A stretch of DNA of 64,000 nucleotides from Pieris napi (Eukaryota; Arthropoda; Insecta; Lepidoptera; Pieridae), in assembly GCF_905475465.1 (NCBI RefSeq), contig NC_062245.1, positions 10,726,001 to 10,790,000 of the forward strand, written 5' to 3'. This document shows positions 43,840-58,110 of the stretch, piece after piece; position 1 is the first letter of the stretch; each line of letters begins with the position of its first letter. Both the position numbers and the translations under genes were made by a program. The notes beneath the pieces are model-generated. The model did not search any database. It was not told the origin of the DNA and saw only the letters and a list, made by a program, of their open reading frames with translations.

Positions 43840-43923
43840 GGTGGTCACGAAACGTTTTACGCGTTACATGAGGGGGGTTTAATAATCTCCAAAAATTGCG
43901 TGACGTAATACTTGAACGCTCCC
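43840..43923 (-). repeat. short copy of the GGAGCGTTCAAGTATTACGT MITE
   Basis: Contains 'aaaaattgcgtgacgtaata' and 'cttgaacgctccc', the complement of the left end of 14705-14937, plus 'cgaaacgttttacgcgttac', comparable to its other side. Internal sequence is shorter. Confidence 0.5.
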
Positions 43924-44794
43924 GTAGCTAGACTGCCGTATATCAAAATCCAAAACGTTTTTCACATTCGGGAGTCGTCCTTACGCTAAGTCTCGCCTCC
44001 GAAACACCCTTACAGCATATTCAATGCCACCACTAAGGAAAGCCAACCAAAGCCAATTAGAAACGATATAATTGCATACTATACAAATTTATTTGTGTTG
44101 AATAGGTGATGAAGCAACGTATTACGTTAGTGTAAATAGCTTCACACTTAGTTGACAAACAAGTAATTATTTGTTAGGTTAGGTCAGCACAGCGTCGTTA
44201 TACTAGAAACATATGATCGCTCGGTGTCAGATTCTAATAGGTCAATTACAAATCAATAAATAATCGAATTCCAACATCCGTCGAAGTCACGCTTGAAATA
44301 CTTTAGGTACAAAATGCAGTGAAGCATAGCATTATTAAGGAAGGCGGGAGCATACATAATTTTAATGATGATACAAGACGTGCAATGTTGGTGTTGAGAA
44401 ACGAGAACAAAACGCTTTAACCAACTCATGATTCAACTGTAATTTTGAGAATTAAACGAGGTAAACGCATAAATTTAACTCAAAAGGTCGTGCGAGAAAA
44501 ATGAACTAATTCCTGAAAAGACGTTCTATAACTTCATTTTTAATATGTTCCTAAAGATAATCTAGACCAGTGATTCCCAACGTGGTAGGTTTATTTGAAA
44601 ATTTATTAAAATTTTTGGAATTTGAATTTCAGTTATGTTTTGAAAATTTACTTACAGTGTTTCGATCGTCCTAGTAATTTCTTCTTAAAATGTATTATTT
44701 AAATTCCTTTAGTGATTAATTAAGTCTTTTGATATTAAAAATTATGTATTTTACATAAGAATTTTAGAAAGGCTAAAATTGGTAAGGTAAAGGT

Positions 44795-44910
44795 ATCGTT
44801 TGTCTTTGAACCTTCTGTGTCTGACGCTGGTCGTCAATTTCCTTATCATGTCTTCCTTTCGCGTATGAGAACAGTTGCGCATATAGAAATCCATTGGTGT
44901 ATATTTTAGT
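44795..44910 (-). repeat. tRNA-derived SINE fragment
   Basis: The plus strand shows 'gaaccttctgtgtctgacgc', 'ttcctttcgcgtatgagaac' and 'agaaatccattggtgtat', the middle of the SINE body. Both the tRNA head and the tail are missing. Confidence 0.45.
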
Positions 44911-45284
44911 GGCAACAAATAGAAGAAAACTGAAAGATAAATCAAAATGTAGCTTAAGGCATAAAAGAAAACTATAGGATAAACAAAAATGCAAAATTCA
45001 GTATACAGTATACAGATAAAGGTAACAATATAGTAGCAAAACAGATAAATCCTAAATTCGTAATGGTCATTAATAAATATTTGTTTGGTATTTCAATTAG
45101 AACATCGAGACGTGTGAATTGTTTAAATGGCGTGAGAACGAGGAATTGTTTTCATAACATAACTGTTCCAAAGCATTGAGAGATTGTGTTAAACTGGGAT
45201 AAATGTGTCTTTTTGTATTCCATATTATGATACATTTAGGGAAGAAGATAAATACAACCTGTATAAAAGGTTATCTTTATTCTT

Positions 45285-45510
45285 TCCAAAGAAAAGGACC
45301 TAGGGGAAGAAGGTGTCCCCAAAAAGAAAGAAGAAATAGAAGCGGTAGCAGGAAGCGAATGGAGAAAGAAAGCCATAGACAGAGTCAGTTGAAAAAAGCT
45401 GGAGGAGGCCTTTACCCGTGAAGGGGTTCCGATCGACGGTTCTGAAGGTAGCTAGGATATAGTATATAAATAATGTATATAATGTAAAATACTAAGCTGT
45501 ATATCACCTT
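45285..45510 (+). repeat. LINE ORF2 C-terminal remnant (RTE-like)
   Basis: One frame reads EEGVPKKKEEIEAVAGSEWR and, after a stop, KKLEEAFTREGVPIDGSEGS, a short tryptophan-and-glutamate pattern seen at the end of RTE-type ORFs. Clade assignment is uncertain. Confidence 0.4.
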
Positions 45511-47344
45511 TTGTCATGATTGGAAATTAAACGGATGGGTGGATTATTAAAAGGTGATATTAATTGTGTTCGTTGCCATGATTCACGTTTTAAATAGGAA
45601 AACATCGTTATAAACACAATACTATCTTTAGTCCACGTTCTTTAAAGCCGATAAGGTTTGAAAGGCCATTGGTCAAATACAACATCGCACACATGCAAAA
45701 TCTATGATTGTTTAATTACATGGCACACATCTATACCGTAGACTGCAACATGTTTCCTATAAATAGGTTTAATCACATCTTAAAAAACTCCAGTGGGACA
45801 TGACAGCTAGTTGTGTTATTATTCCTAGTTGTTTTTTTAACTAAATCAAATTTCCTTTTCATTCGTTATTGTTTCCCGTTATATGAACTAAAGAAAACAT
45901 CGGAATTCTCAGCCAAGAACACAATAAAAATAAGTAAAAACTAAATATCGTAACATAAGAACAGTGTGGCTCAAATCAAGTTGCGTGTTAAAAATATAAT
46001 CCCGTGCTACAGTCGAGGCTAAGAGAAATCGAATTGTTTCTTGTTATTAGGTCAACAAAAGTTTCATAAAAACGTAAAGAGAATTAGATTAATATATAAT
46101 ATTCTTGATATGAAATTCAGACTTATCCATGTGATATTTACATTAACAAAACGCATTAAATGATCACAAATAATATAATAGCTGCCCCACGAATATCACC
46201 TTTATATGATTTTTTTACTAAGTCTACCTTTTTAGTAGCTAAATATGTAAGTACCAACATATGGAACATTTTGCTATGCAAGTCAACAAAAATTTGTTAC
46301 GGAATAAAAACCTATTTAATAAGTTAAACTAAATAATTAATATTTTTCAATGTTACATAAAAACCTCAAGAGTTCAAGGTATAAACTTAAAAAATACTCG
46401 AATTGGTCCAGCCGTTCGACTTTTGCTTACCAACATATTTAGCGATTCATTTTTATTTATATATAAATGAACATGCAGTCGCAGGACGCAAAACGCATTT
46501 TAAATTCTACTGATTCAAGGCTCTTTTAAATGCGTGAAGTTAAATTTTATGTGTGCTCGGGTAAATAAAATACATTCGTTAGTTATCTTGAAATAATGTT
46601 ATCTTTATCACCAATGTTCGTTGTAAAACATATCATTCCGCTAATTGGGGTTATTCACCTTTCTGTGCATTGTGTGTAATAAATCCAAAGCCAAATAACT
46701 TATTCTTTATATAAAATATAATATTTTTAAAAATTAATTTTTATTAATTAGCAAAACTGTAGATCAACGCTGTTTTAACTAGATTTGATCACAATCTGTT
46801 TATCTGTTGGAAGTATTAAATTATTAATTTTAACTTCATTCACTAAGGCTTTTAAAAACAGATTTATTATTTAAAGGACCATTTTGCATAGGCACGTTTG
46901 CGTGGGTTTTGCGGGAACAAGTTTTTGTATCTGCCCACAGGACTGCATATCGGTAACCGGTGAACAAGAACGAGTTTAGTACTGCCTACATTCCTCCCTG
47001 GACTAATAAGTAATATATTTATTGGCGTTTGAAAATCAAGCAATCTCCGTCGGTACATATGCCCAAATGAACCCTGTTTAACTTGGTTTTCGGAGGCGGA
47101 AGTTGCTGCTTCCGAAAAAGCATATCAACCCATGAACTTTGTCATTAGGCATTACCAGAACTATTAACTATTTCATGGAATACATGATAACCCAAGCATG
47201 TTATTTTTAATTGATATGAATTTTTACTTTGACGCGTGTTTAAGTACTCATACTTCATATATATCTGAATTTCATATATGTATATCTATATCTTGAAATT
47301 TGACGAATTCTTAAATGATCCTAATCATTGGGATTGATTTGCTC
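45511..47344. other. non-coding, one short repeat tail
   Basis: No gene recognised. Around 46365-46470, 'aattggtccagccgttcgac' and 'gcgattcatttttatttata' resemble the end of the RTE/SINE-like repeats. A 63-codon minus frame at 47058-46867 has no known relatives that I can recognise. Confidence 0.35.
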
Positions 47345-47560
47345 CAGTTCAAACAATTTGTATAACTCAAAATTTGGCAATTAAAAAGAGTGGCGGAAAG
47401 TTTCTTGCCAGTTCTTCTTGCCCGCTCTACGCCCTTCACTTGCAAACTGGTAGTAAATGTTAATGTAAATAGTGTAAATTAATATAACTTCTTTTTTGAC
47501 GTTCATAAGTGTACTTGTTTACCTATATGAATAAAGATATTTTGAATTAGCGTTAGAGTT
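47345..47560 (+). repeat. LINE 3' UTR-type tail
   Basis: Contains 'gaaagtttcttgccagttct', 'tcttgcccgctctacgccct' and ends 'atatgaataaagatattttg aatt'. This is a familiar polyadenylated LINE tail in moth genomes, with its own AATAAA. Confidence 0.55.
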
Positions 47561-50500
47561 TGAATTAAAATAACTATCACTAGTTTCTGTACAAAATGCA
47601 TTTAGCATTGATATTCCTTGTTATCATACAGCTGTTACAGATTAGATTATAAGGTGTATTTTATCGAAGACTTGCTTGAAGAGCACTTTCAACTTAATGA
47701 CTTGTAAATTTCTATTTTGTACCTATTCTTTATTAATTTACTTGCTGCTGTAATTTACTAATTTATTATTGTGTTTGAAAAACGACACGTTACACATGCT
47801 ATACTTTTTTGTCATTTAAAGTTAAAACGAGGCGAACGAAATCTCCAGCTGCGAAGTGCATTGGTAAACGACAAAATTATCCAGCAATGGTGTGGGGAGT
47901 TATTTCTGTACATTTCGCGAGAAATGCAAGTATCCTGCTATCCTAGTACAACATAGATCGGACTAATAGGGAACGGTCGATGCCCTCAAAGTACCAAGAG
48001 TCTTAGACGAAAAATTATAACTGCATAATTTTGCCAATCAAAATTATATGAACATGTAAAGCTAATTTCATTGTTACTTACAATACGATCGAATTGAATA
48101 GTAACCATACACAGAGAACTGCCGTGCGCTTATTTAGAAAGAACGACGGATTTGTTATTATTAACTAAACTGCACTAATTCTTATCTTTGATACTCTATG
48201 TTTTGTCTATTAAAAAACCATGACTATAGTAGTTAATTTTTAATAACCATCTTTTTTTTGTACACCAAAAATCATAGACAAGTTTTAATGATAGGCAAAC
48301 ATAACAGTTATCGTGTGTAAGCTAGGAGAATTATGTTAAAATATTATGCGTTGTATATACATTTTCGTATGGACATATTCGACAAAATTATAGTGAAACT
48401 GGACAGTACAAGTTAATTAAGTTATATAACATCCGCGATTCGCTGAACACTTAACTCTAACCCAATTTATGCCATACAAAGATGAAAGAGATCAAAAAGA
48501 AGTTTTATGTCTCAAAAGTTAGCGTCACTTGTTTGATGTCAATTTTAGACCACTATAATATACAGTTGAAACTTGATCAACTAGCATTAAAACGTGAGGA
48601 TACCTTTTTAGTTATAAACGCATAATCCTGGAGATTTGATTCTAAGCAAAACAATAATTGTTTGGGTCGTGAGGTACAGCCAGAACTTGCTTTTGATCAA
48701 CGCGTTAAAGATCTGCCCGAGACCAGTTTCAGGACTACGTCTCATTTCCGCAATTCGTATTAAAGATTGCTTATTTGGGATTCTTTAATTATTCTATAGC
48801 ATATTTCGGATAACCGTTCATCTCCCGTTATACATGTTAAGGATATCTTTAATAACGATTCCATATAAGTAAAGTCGTTGTAAAGCAATTGCAAAATAGC
48901 CAGGACCACTTAAGTTTACGAAATCAATACGTAATTTTTATAAAAACATTCAGCCGAAACCTACCCAACGGGTCATGATAAACTGTCAATACCATTTTTG
49001 GAGTAGTTATCTGGACATCCATGTTCAGATTTTATATATGCTTTTGAGAGAATTACCGACAGGAAAAAGTGCCGTATGACTTGATATTTAAAAGACTGAA
49101 TTTCATTAATAATTTACAATGTTTAATAACATAATTTTTATCTTATAAAAACGTTTAATAAATTTGATATAATTGTTACAATCTTTGCCTCATTCTGGGA
49201 AAGGAGTAAGACATAGGTGAGTCTAAAGTTGTCTTAATTAACTCGCGATATCAAAGACAATAGATAACATTTATTTTATAATAACTGACACACAATCCAC
49301 TTTCTCATATAACCGCAACAGCATACTTAATTACAAAGGCAGACAAGACATGTCTGTGGAAAATGTGCTTGACGCGACTACTGTCTGGTCACAACTTACA
49401 AACCGTAAGTAAGAGCGTGAGAACAAACCAGAACATTGCCAATTAAAGGAACAGCTCTTAGTAATGCGAGCTATTAATTGCTTTACCCATTGCGGACATG
49501 CCAATTCTATTGAACGCGACTGTTTATTTGCAGATACGTCTAGGATTAACTGTAACGTGCAGTAGGCATAATGAGATTGGCGAAGTGGCTGAAAATGAAT
49601 CATCAGAGGTAATGCCTTGGGTCAGGAAGATGGCGAACGCGTAGGTAGACTTGTAATAGGAACCTGTTTGGGTCATGCAACTCATGCAATTCTATTTATA
49701 ACCCCGCCTTTCTGTATTCGGCCTAAATAATCGACTTTTGCGCCTGAGAATTTTATGTATACAATTCTTTAAACAAATTTGGATCAAGTTGGTTTCACAC
49801 ATTAAAAGCGCCATTGTGAGGCTTATTCTAGAAAGAGCTTATGCCAAAGTTAATTAATATTGTGAAAGATTAGATTTAGAACATGTGGGTGTAGTAATTG
49901 CAAATATTGTATTATCTGAACACCTCAATATATCTGAGCGTGTGGGCGCAGTAATACGCTGTAAAATAAATAATGTAAAACAAAACAGTAAATTACACCA
50001 TATTTGGAAAGAGAAACTTAATGTAGACGGATAAACTGGCTGCACAACTGAGTTTTCAGTTCCACCTTAAGATCCGAGTATAAATGGAGTATCAATGAGT
50101 TTCCTTGAATCACGTCTGGTATTTATTAACCTATACCTATTCTGGCGTTCAACAAATTCGATGTCCGCTATTACCGCGTACCGACACGTCTTATTATAGG
50201 CACAGGCTTCGTTTACCAAACAAGTCTTCCATTCTCGGAGCTGTATTTAGAATGCAACAGACATTCACTATGCACATACAATAATGATAATTTTATATCT
50301 TCGCTATATAATTTCACAACGTTCATTATTAGGATTATATTTTCTTCAATAATTACAAAAATGTATGGTATATGTTCCAAGAATACAATATCTTGTAAAT
50401 AGATAGTAGCATGGCATTTAACATTTAGCACAATGGCTGGGTCCTTTCACTGAAATCCGTGGCATTTTAAAGATACACAATGAGCACAACACGATTCACG

Positions 50501-53500
50501 ACCGACGATCCTCCTTCTTAATTGCGAAACAAACTCATATCACTAGCAAATTGTATAATCAAAGTTATTGCAATTCTGATGCTATCTATTTATTACATAC
50601 AATACTGTATTTAACTTGATAAATTTAAAATGGCAACATTTTTGAGACATCTGGTACAATTTAAGTCGATGTATCGGTTAGAGATTTGGAAGACATTATT
50701 ATAATTGTTTGTAATGTATAAAAAACAAAGTAATAAAATACTTATAACAAATTTGTTATTTCCAATTCCCAATACCGGTATCTAGATAATGTTTTCATTA
50801 GTTTTTACTAAGATTTTCAAGTCTAGAATTTCCTTGCAATTAGTGTTTAGTCAGTCGCACCGTGCAGTCGCGTTTTTGTCTAGTTTCTTACATTATCGTC
50901 CGACCTCATTACTTAACAGGTCGAAAAGGCGATTTCCTTCTCAACCTCGTGAGCGTCACAACAATCGCAGACATGGCCTTCAATTGTTACAAAAACCTAT
51001 CACAATAAAAACACTTTAAATTTTGTTTTCTTGAAAACTTGTTCCATAGTCAGAGTAATAAGTGTAAAATCATTGAATGTAGTTATGTCGAACTGGAACG
51101 GCACGTGGTTCGTTTCTTCAACACCATCACCGGTCGTACCGTTCTCCGCCATAATTGCCGCCATTAAGATGAGTCACGCTCAGCGACTCGGACTCAGACC
51201 CGCCTGTTTTATCAATCGCCATCGACTACGTTTCTTTTTTGTTGATAAGTATTATAGGGAAACCTAAACTACTTGATTTACCAAAAATAATTTTGGCACA
51301 GGAGATAGTGGAAAATTTTTAAAAGCACCTGAGAAAGTTTGGTCTTGTTCCGCGCGAGGGCCTCCAGTAATAGTTGATCATGTATCACTATATGACGTCA
51401 ACGAGGTTAATAAGCGGCAAGAAGGAGTCTATTCGCGTAGCAAGGAGCTAGTAGTATTCACAGGAAGTAGACGATTACATCATTCCCGTTGGATATGGAA
51501 AGAGCCTCGAGGCTTGATTTATGTCTTAGTACTTAAACCATTGACGCAAATATCTGAATCAATCAAAAGACAGGAATATAGAACAGCCGCCGCTGTTGAC
51601 TATTTAGCATAATAATAAAGCAGCCCAGACTGGTTGATGTCATCACATTGTTTATACTGAAACATTTTTAATATTCCTAATGAATGTTTGCAAATTTGCG
51701 TACAAACACTATTTGAAATTTAAATTCAAAAATTATAAGTGTAATGATATAATTATCTGGATATCATCAGTAAAGCTACTCCACCTATAAATTGGGAAAG
51801 CGACTTTTGATCTACAAATAAACGTTAATCTTGTCAACCCGTACTCAACGATAAATTCCATTAATGTGCTATTTAACACGTATTTCGCCTTTAATGTTAA
51901 CTCTGACTTATAAGCAGAATTAGTTGATGACGATATTAAACACGCATTGGTCGTTGGGCGGTAAGACAAATGTCTAAGCCACGTTTATAAATAGCCCGTG
52001 ACGATGTTAGAATTGAGACTTAAAGCGAAATATGCTCGAGGGGTTCCAAGGTATATAATGAAGGAAAATAAAACATAGTTGAAATGCGACATGGCACTAA
52101 TTTAAAACCTCCCGTCAGATGCCGGAGTGGCGCAGTAAATCAAGCCGCTCCCGTGCACGAAATGAAAATAATGCTTATGAGTATGTATGAGCACAGTATG
52201 AAAGAGCACGCCCAGTACACTGTGACACCTTCGATAATTTAATAACGCAAACATGAATATTAATATCCTTAATTGTCTCGTCACGTAAGGGTTTGCTGGT
52301 ACATACTGTGTGTTTTTAATCATAATGAAGCATTATATTAATTAGAACTACTTGCTTTTAATTATAAAAATGTTGAAAGTGCTTGCAAAATATTGAGGTG
52401 GTGAATTATATTAAGTATTCACAATACGAAATTCTAAACTTTAAAAGCTTCTGTTCAAGGAATTTTAAGAGAACTAAGAAGGAAGCGATAAAACGAAACA
52501 TTAACAGTTAAATAATAAACGTTAAGAAAACACATTCTCATTGTAAAGCAACGGTCTGCTTCAATTTGGTGGAGAAAGCAACATCGATGTAATTTCTATA
52601 GCGAATGCAGTGGATAAATGGAGAGGCGTTCCCGAAGGGCCGTTAGCACTGCGCAAGAGCACGTGTAACTATTTTTACCGAAATACGTTCGTTACCATCA
52701 TTCTGTTTAGATCAACTTCCGACTTTTTAAAAACATTATGCAACGTATGTTAGCCGGACCGAATCCTCTCATGTGAAAGTAACAAGACAATGTTTATGTT
52801 CTGTATAATTAAAACTCGTTGCCCCAGTTCTTGATTAGTAACAAGAAACCTTAGCAGTGATAAAATTTATTTATGAGAGAAAATAACATTGGTATAAACG
52901 CTGTTATAGAGTTATTATCTGCAATTCTGAGATTCTTAGCTCTCACGATTCGACTCGACCGCAGACCATTAGTCACACGCTTACGTACTTGCATTAATAG
53001 ATCCAGACAGTGAAAAAAATAATAGCTTAGAAGTAAAAAAATAATTACGAACAAATGTAATTGATAAGTTTCGTTTGGGTGCTTGAAAGACATTCAATAC
53101 CGCATTGAAAACTTTAATGATAAAATGAGATATATTAACGATAACAAGATATTTAATATTCAACAATTAAAACTTGGCACTTGTCTATCTAACGAGCTGT
53201 ATCAGACAGACTCGACAACACGACGGAGAGCAATTAATGAAAAGTTTAACATTTTTGTTAAATAATTGCGGTAGAAATGTAGGAAAGCGAAGCACCGCTC
53301 GTACCACAAGACTATGAGCGGTAATTTGAAGAAACGCGGTCTACAAAACGTCGTAAATAAGCTTAATCATGGTACAGCCATTAGTAACGGTAGACGCAAT
53401 TAAAATATTGACTTTGCTTTTTACCATTATGACCACAGATTTTCAAATAATGCTAACAAAAATATGTTAAACAGAATCTTATTAATTAACCGCATATGTA

Positions 53501-54330
53501 CTTGGAAGCGTCAATTTTGTTAAATAATTAAGTTTAGTTTTTATCAAACAATTTATAGAACAAAAACTTTTTATAATAAATATAATCTATGTACAAAAAC
53601 AAGTACAATTGTGGTAATATTTATGAATCAAATATGCAGTAACAGGGGGAAGTGCCACAAGAACGAATGTTATGGAAATAGGTTTAACCCCAAACTTAGG
53701 GACGTAACACCTAATTCAAGCATTCATAATGACACGACATCGCACGCTAACGTGCCTTATACATAACGTCGACATTAACCACTAAACCAGTCATGCATTT
53801 TTATAAAGAATAAGAAGAGACTATAATAATCCAATAAAACTATTAAATCATAATATAGTTTTATATTTTTCAATTGCAGTTCGATAATAATAGACGAATA
53901 AACACATCAGGCAATGTAATTGAGATTATTTCGTTTTACTAAAACAGTTATTTAGAAATAAAATCAAGAATAAAAACACAATATAACTTTTAGTACGTCT
54001 TTAAGGGCCATATTAATCCAATCTTGTTGTAAAATGTAACAAAGAGTAAGTGGAATCAGTTATATCCGTTCTCTATACAACGCGAATTAAAGTGAAAATA
54101 ATGAAAGCGTTAATTATTATAAATATGAGATATGTCTGAAATTATGAATAGAAGTATATTAGAACTTGCGTGATGAAAGCGAACATGTGAGTATTGGAGA
54201 AATTCAGATAAACACGATAATCGTAACGCTATTTAATTTACCGCTTAATCAATTATACGATATCCATAGATAATAATAAATCTGGGGTAAATTGCAAGCT
54301 TTTGCAATATCAGTGAAAGCGAAGTAAAAT
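47561..54330. other. long non-coding stretch, nothing firmly recognised
   Basis: No exon with recognisable homology. The most coding-like patch is 51085-51267, open on both strands. The minus strand there has a 31-codon frame starting MAIDKTGGSESESLS (about 51222-51127). Other open frames have the composition of AT-rich non-coding DNA. Confidence 0.35.
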
Positions 54331-54339
54331 AATAACACT

Positions 54340-54650
54340 TTATTTACAACACAATAACACAGAAACAGGAGAAAAGCTTAAATAAATGAAGACAAAGGAT
54401 GTAGATGGTCGGTCATACTCCTTTAAGCAGTTTCTTCCAGACAACCCAAACATAAATAATATAAATCTATAAACACCATACAGAACTTAAAACTAAACTA
54501 AACTACTCAATATAAAATTTATATATTGATTTATTTAACACTTCGTTTCATTAGGAAATATAATACGATTGACATAAGTAAATGAAAAGGAGGGCAACTA
54601 GCAGCCTTATCGCTTTCGAGCAATCTCTTCCAGGTAACAACTGTGAGAAA
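54340..54650. repeat. two neighbouring copies of a LINE-tail-like repeat
   Basis: 'actcctttaagcagtttctt' followed by 'ccagacaaccc' near 54417 is paralleled by 'gccttatcgctttcgagcaa' followed by 'tctcttccaggtaacaac' near 54602, each preceded by 'aaataaatgaa'/'agtaaatgaaaagg'. They look like diverged copies of one dispersed family. Confidence 0.35.
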
Positions 54651-55261
54651 AAAAAAGATACGGTAAGCAAGAAGTGCAAAAATACACAAGACTGTTAAGA
54701 CAAAAGTAATGGAACAAAACAAATCAATTAAAACATATGTAAACAGTGATCAGGACAATATTAAAAAAAAGAAAATAATAACAAAGGTTTATTGGTATAA
54801 TACAGTCATCAGTAAAGAAAATAATTTAGATTATAGTACCCTTAACATGTTATAAGATAGGCTTAAAATACAATTTAAATTGGATTTAGGTTGGATTAGC
54901 ATAAATACAATTTCAGTACGGTATTTTCGTCGTTCTGAATAGACCTGATCAGACATCGTCAATGCGAGCTGAGGTGTATGTTTTCCTTTAAGCTGTATTA
55001 CGCAAAAATCTATATATAAATGAGAGTTGCAGATACACAATACGAACAACGCACGTTAATTCACACCGAACGATATGGATTTTCGCACTTATTAAAGCCA
55101 CGGAAACTCCCATGAGAAATACAAAATTCGTGTGGGGCGTAAAACAGGGGTTCCGAAGGATATGTGTAGAATTATCGTAATACGAAAAATTATAGTTTCC
55201 CTATGTCGTCACCCGATTAATCTCTCTCATCGATTTATTTATAAAAACAAATAAATCAGAG

Positions 55262-55425
55262 GCGCTACAACCTTGTTAGATCTGGGCCTTAGATTTCTGT
55301 ATATGTTTCATGATCATTTGTCAATCTAATAGGCAAGTAGGTGATCAGCTTCCTGTGTTTTGAAGTTTTACGATGTTTTCTTTCACCGTTCGAGCGAATG
55401 TTAAATGCGCACATAGTATGAAAGT
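55262..55425 (-). repeat. 5'-truncated tRNA-derived SINE
   Basis: The plus strand shows 'tctgggccttagatttctgt', 'atgatcatttgtcaatctaa' and 'caccgttcgagcgaatgtta', matching the body of 60891-61134. The tRNA-like head is lost. Confidence 0.65.
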
Positions 55426-55660
55426 GCTAACTGCATTATAGAATTGGCATGTATTATAATGGACTTCAGTATTCGTTGGAATTCACTGGTGTATTTCATG
55501 AAAGCGAGGAACCATTTATCTATTCATAAGTCAGACGGGAAATACTGCCAACGAGTATGAATTGCAGGTTGCCCCAGGTCGGCCCGACGTTCGGATCGTA
55601 ACTTATTCATAGTCTGTTCAAAGCGCCTGAGGGTTGCAGTCAGAGGGGGTTAATGACCGT

Positions 55661-55701
55661 ATGACGTCATCCTCCCTAGTTACAGCTGGTCATGACGTCA
55701 T
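55661..55701. promoter_or_regulatory. pair of perfect CRE palindromes
   Basis: ATGACGTCAT at 55661-55670 and again at 55692-55701, 31 bases start to start (about three helical turns). This is the full CREB/ATF/bZIP site. No gene is identified nearby, so a regulatory role is unproven. Confidence 0.4.
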
Positions 55702-56430
55702 GCTATCAAAACAAAACCTACTCTAAATCCTCAATCACAAGATTCAATCTGACACAGATATGTGAACCACATGTCCTGTAGGATGTGGTCACATGATCTC
55801 ATTTTAATTTGACTTATAAAACCTTTAGCGGGAATGGAAAAAATGTTACAACAGCTGTCAACAAAAAAAAGCTTCATATAAAACCTATATTTCATGTCAT
55901 ACCTTTTGACTCACTTCCTTTGTGAAGTGATTAATTACGACCGTCAAATACCAAGTACGTAATGGTATAGCGGGATCAAAAACATCAGGACACTTATCAC
56001 TACGACATTAGTCACTTACCAAATTCTTTCACTCACAACATTCTTCATGCAACTGTTTCTAATGACGACGACGTTAATAGTCTGGGAAATCTAGTCCACA
56101 AGCGGTGTTTACCGTGCACAGTCAGATTAGAACGAAAGATAGCCCAAACAATGGATGTAACAGATCTGATATGCAAATAGAATGCAACAATGATATTTCA
56201 AAACTTTAATGATGAAGACGGGCGTAATTTTACGGAACCGCCGATGACTAAGGCATCTGCCCGGTATTTGAATTAGCCACTTACAAAGCAATATCTTGTT
56301 TGATCAACGTTTAGATTAAACCACTTAAATTTGATTAAAATAGATAGCAAAGAATGCCGAACGAATGTAAATAAAAACAAAGTATACGCTACTAATATGG
56401 GTTTTTTTTAAATTCATTATAAATATAAAA

Positions 56431-56702
56431 GCAGTGTTGGCCTAGTGGCTTCAGCGTGCAACTCTCATCCCTGAGGTCGTAGGTTCACACCCCGGCTGTG
56501 CACCAATAGACTTTCTATGTGTGCATTTAACATTCGCTCGAAAGGTGAAGAAAAACATCGTGAGAACAACCCAAAAAAGTCAAATGGCGTGCGTCAGGCA
56601 CAGAAGGCTGAACACCTACTGGCTGCACCTATTAGATTACCAAATGATCATGAAACTGACTCAGAAATCTGAGGCCCAGGCCTAAAATGCTAGTAGCGCC
56701 AT
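56431..56702 (+). repeat. tRNA-derived SINE, near full length
   Basis: Head 'gcagtgttggcctagtggct' (A box), 'gaggtcgtaggttcacaccc' (B box), then body and end 'aaatctgaggcccaggccta'. Five other copies or fragments occur in the right 20 kb. Confidence 0.85.
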
Positions 56703-57964
56703 TGATTTATTTTTATTTTTTATAAAAGCTGCATTGTCAGCGGGCATATTACAACTACCAATATTAGCAATATCAATAATAAATGTTGGTATAACGGTAA
56801 AACGAGACGCGACGGGATATACCTCAATATGTTCTAAAAGTCCGGCAGGATATAAAACACGTGTAATACTCAATACGCAATAACATATATAATGTACACT
56901 GTACAACTCAGGAGAACTTCTTAAGCGATTTTTATGAAACTTTATACTGAACAATTTCTTTACTAAATTTTAAATGAATAATCGAAAGTAGTCATTTATT
57001 TTTTTTATATTTTTAACTTGTAATTTTGACTTTCAAGTGCCTTTTCAATAGGCCTAATTGAAATGATTTGACATTGACATTAGACTTTGACTGTGCATTA
57101 AAAATTACACCCTTACCACCACCCTTCTATCATGAACCCCAATTTATATATGGAAATATTAGTCTAATAGCAAAACAGTCCATTTCATTGTCCTACTGGT
57201 GTTAAATGTAAAAAAAAAGTCGAAAATTTAAATGAGCCAAAGTTTAAAGGTTGTAAAATATTGATTGATTGCGGCCTATGTGTGATGGACACATATCGGC
57301 CACTAACGATCACAGACCTCTCAGGTTGCCTGCAAGTGACATTTCAATGTGACATGCATTATGTATTGTCTAGTTAGTAAATAGAGAACATATAAATCAC
57401 GGCTTTAAAGTCTGTGTCGTATTCAAATTGGCAAAACGTTTCAGTAGATGATGTCAAGGGCCTAAACCAATCTTTAAAATAAGCCGCTAACAAAGAATAT
57501 AGGAAAAAATACTAGACGCAGAGTTGACAACCTCCTTTGGGTTACTTTTAAGTTGGTTAAAATTTTTAACTATATTCAGTAGGTACGGACGAAAGCGTTC
57601 CAATGTTAGCTGAAAAAAAAACTACTTCTGAGCGATAGCAAAAATCATTTAACAAATAATTTAGTACGTATACTATTAATTTATAAGTTAACAAAATAAC
57701 TAAGAATAATATGAATAAGAAAACCTTTAAGATAAAACAAATGAATTCATAATGTAGAACATTAAAATTAAGCACCTAATTTTTTAATTAATTTGAATAT
57801 AACTAAAATATGATTCCTAACTTAAGCAACATAAACTAACCTTTTACACATAGTATAAAACTTTGATGCCTACTGTATATAATTCAATGTAATCAAAACG
57901 CCCGAAAGAATCATATTCATTGTGAAGCCGTACGAAATATTGTAATTTTTTACTAAGTAATATA

Positions 57965-58110
57965 TATATGGTCATATCTACCTGGACCAAATCCAGGAAG
58001 TACTAGAGAAGGGACAAATTAAAAGTACCCATAACCGACGAGCATGCATGGTCATGAAAATGGATGAAGCGAGAGAGATATGAAAGGAACGTAGCAAGAG
58101 GACTAACTAT
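57965..58110 (+). repeat. LINE ORF2 fragment, same family as 14155-14535
   Basis: 'ccaaatccaggaagtactag', 'aaaagtacccataaccgacg' and 'agcatgcatggtcatgaaaa' are the complement of 14190-14320 with small gaps. Confidence 0.6.

Noticed and set aside
56431..56510. tRNA-like A and B boxes (also at 61134 and 63561)
   Set aside because: They belong to SINE heads. The sequence after the B box does not close an acceptor stem, so these are not tRNA genes.
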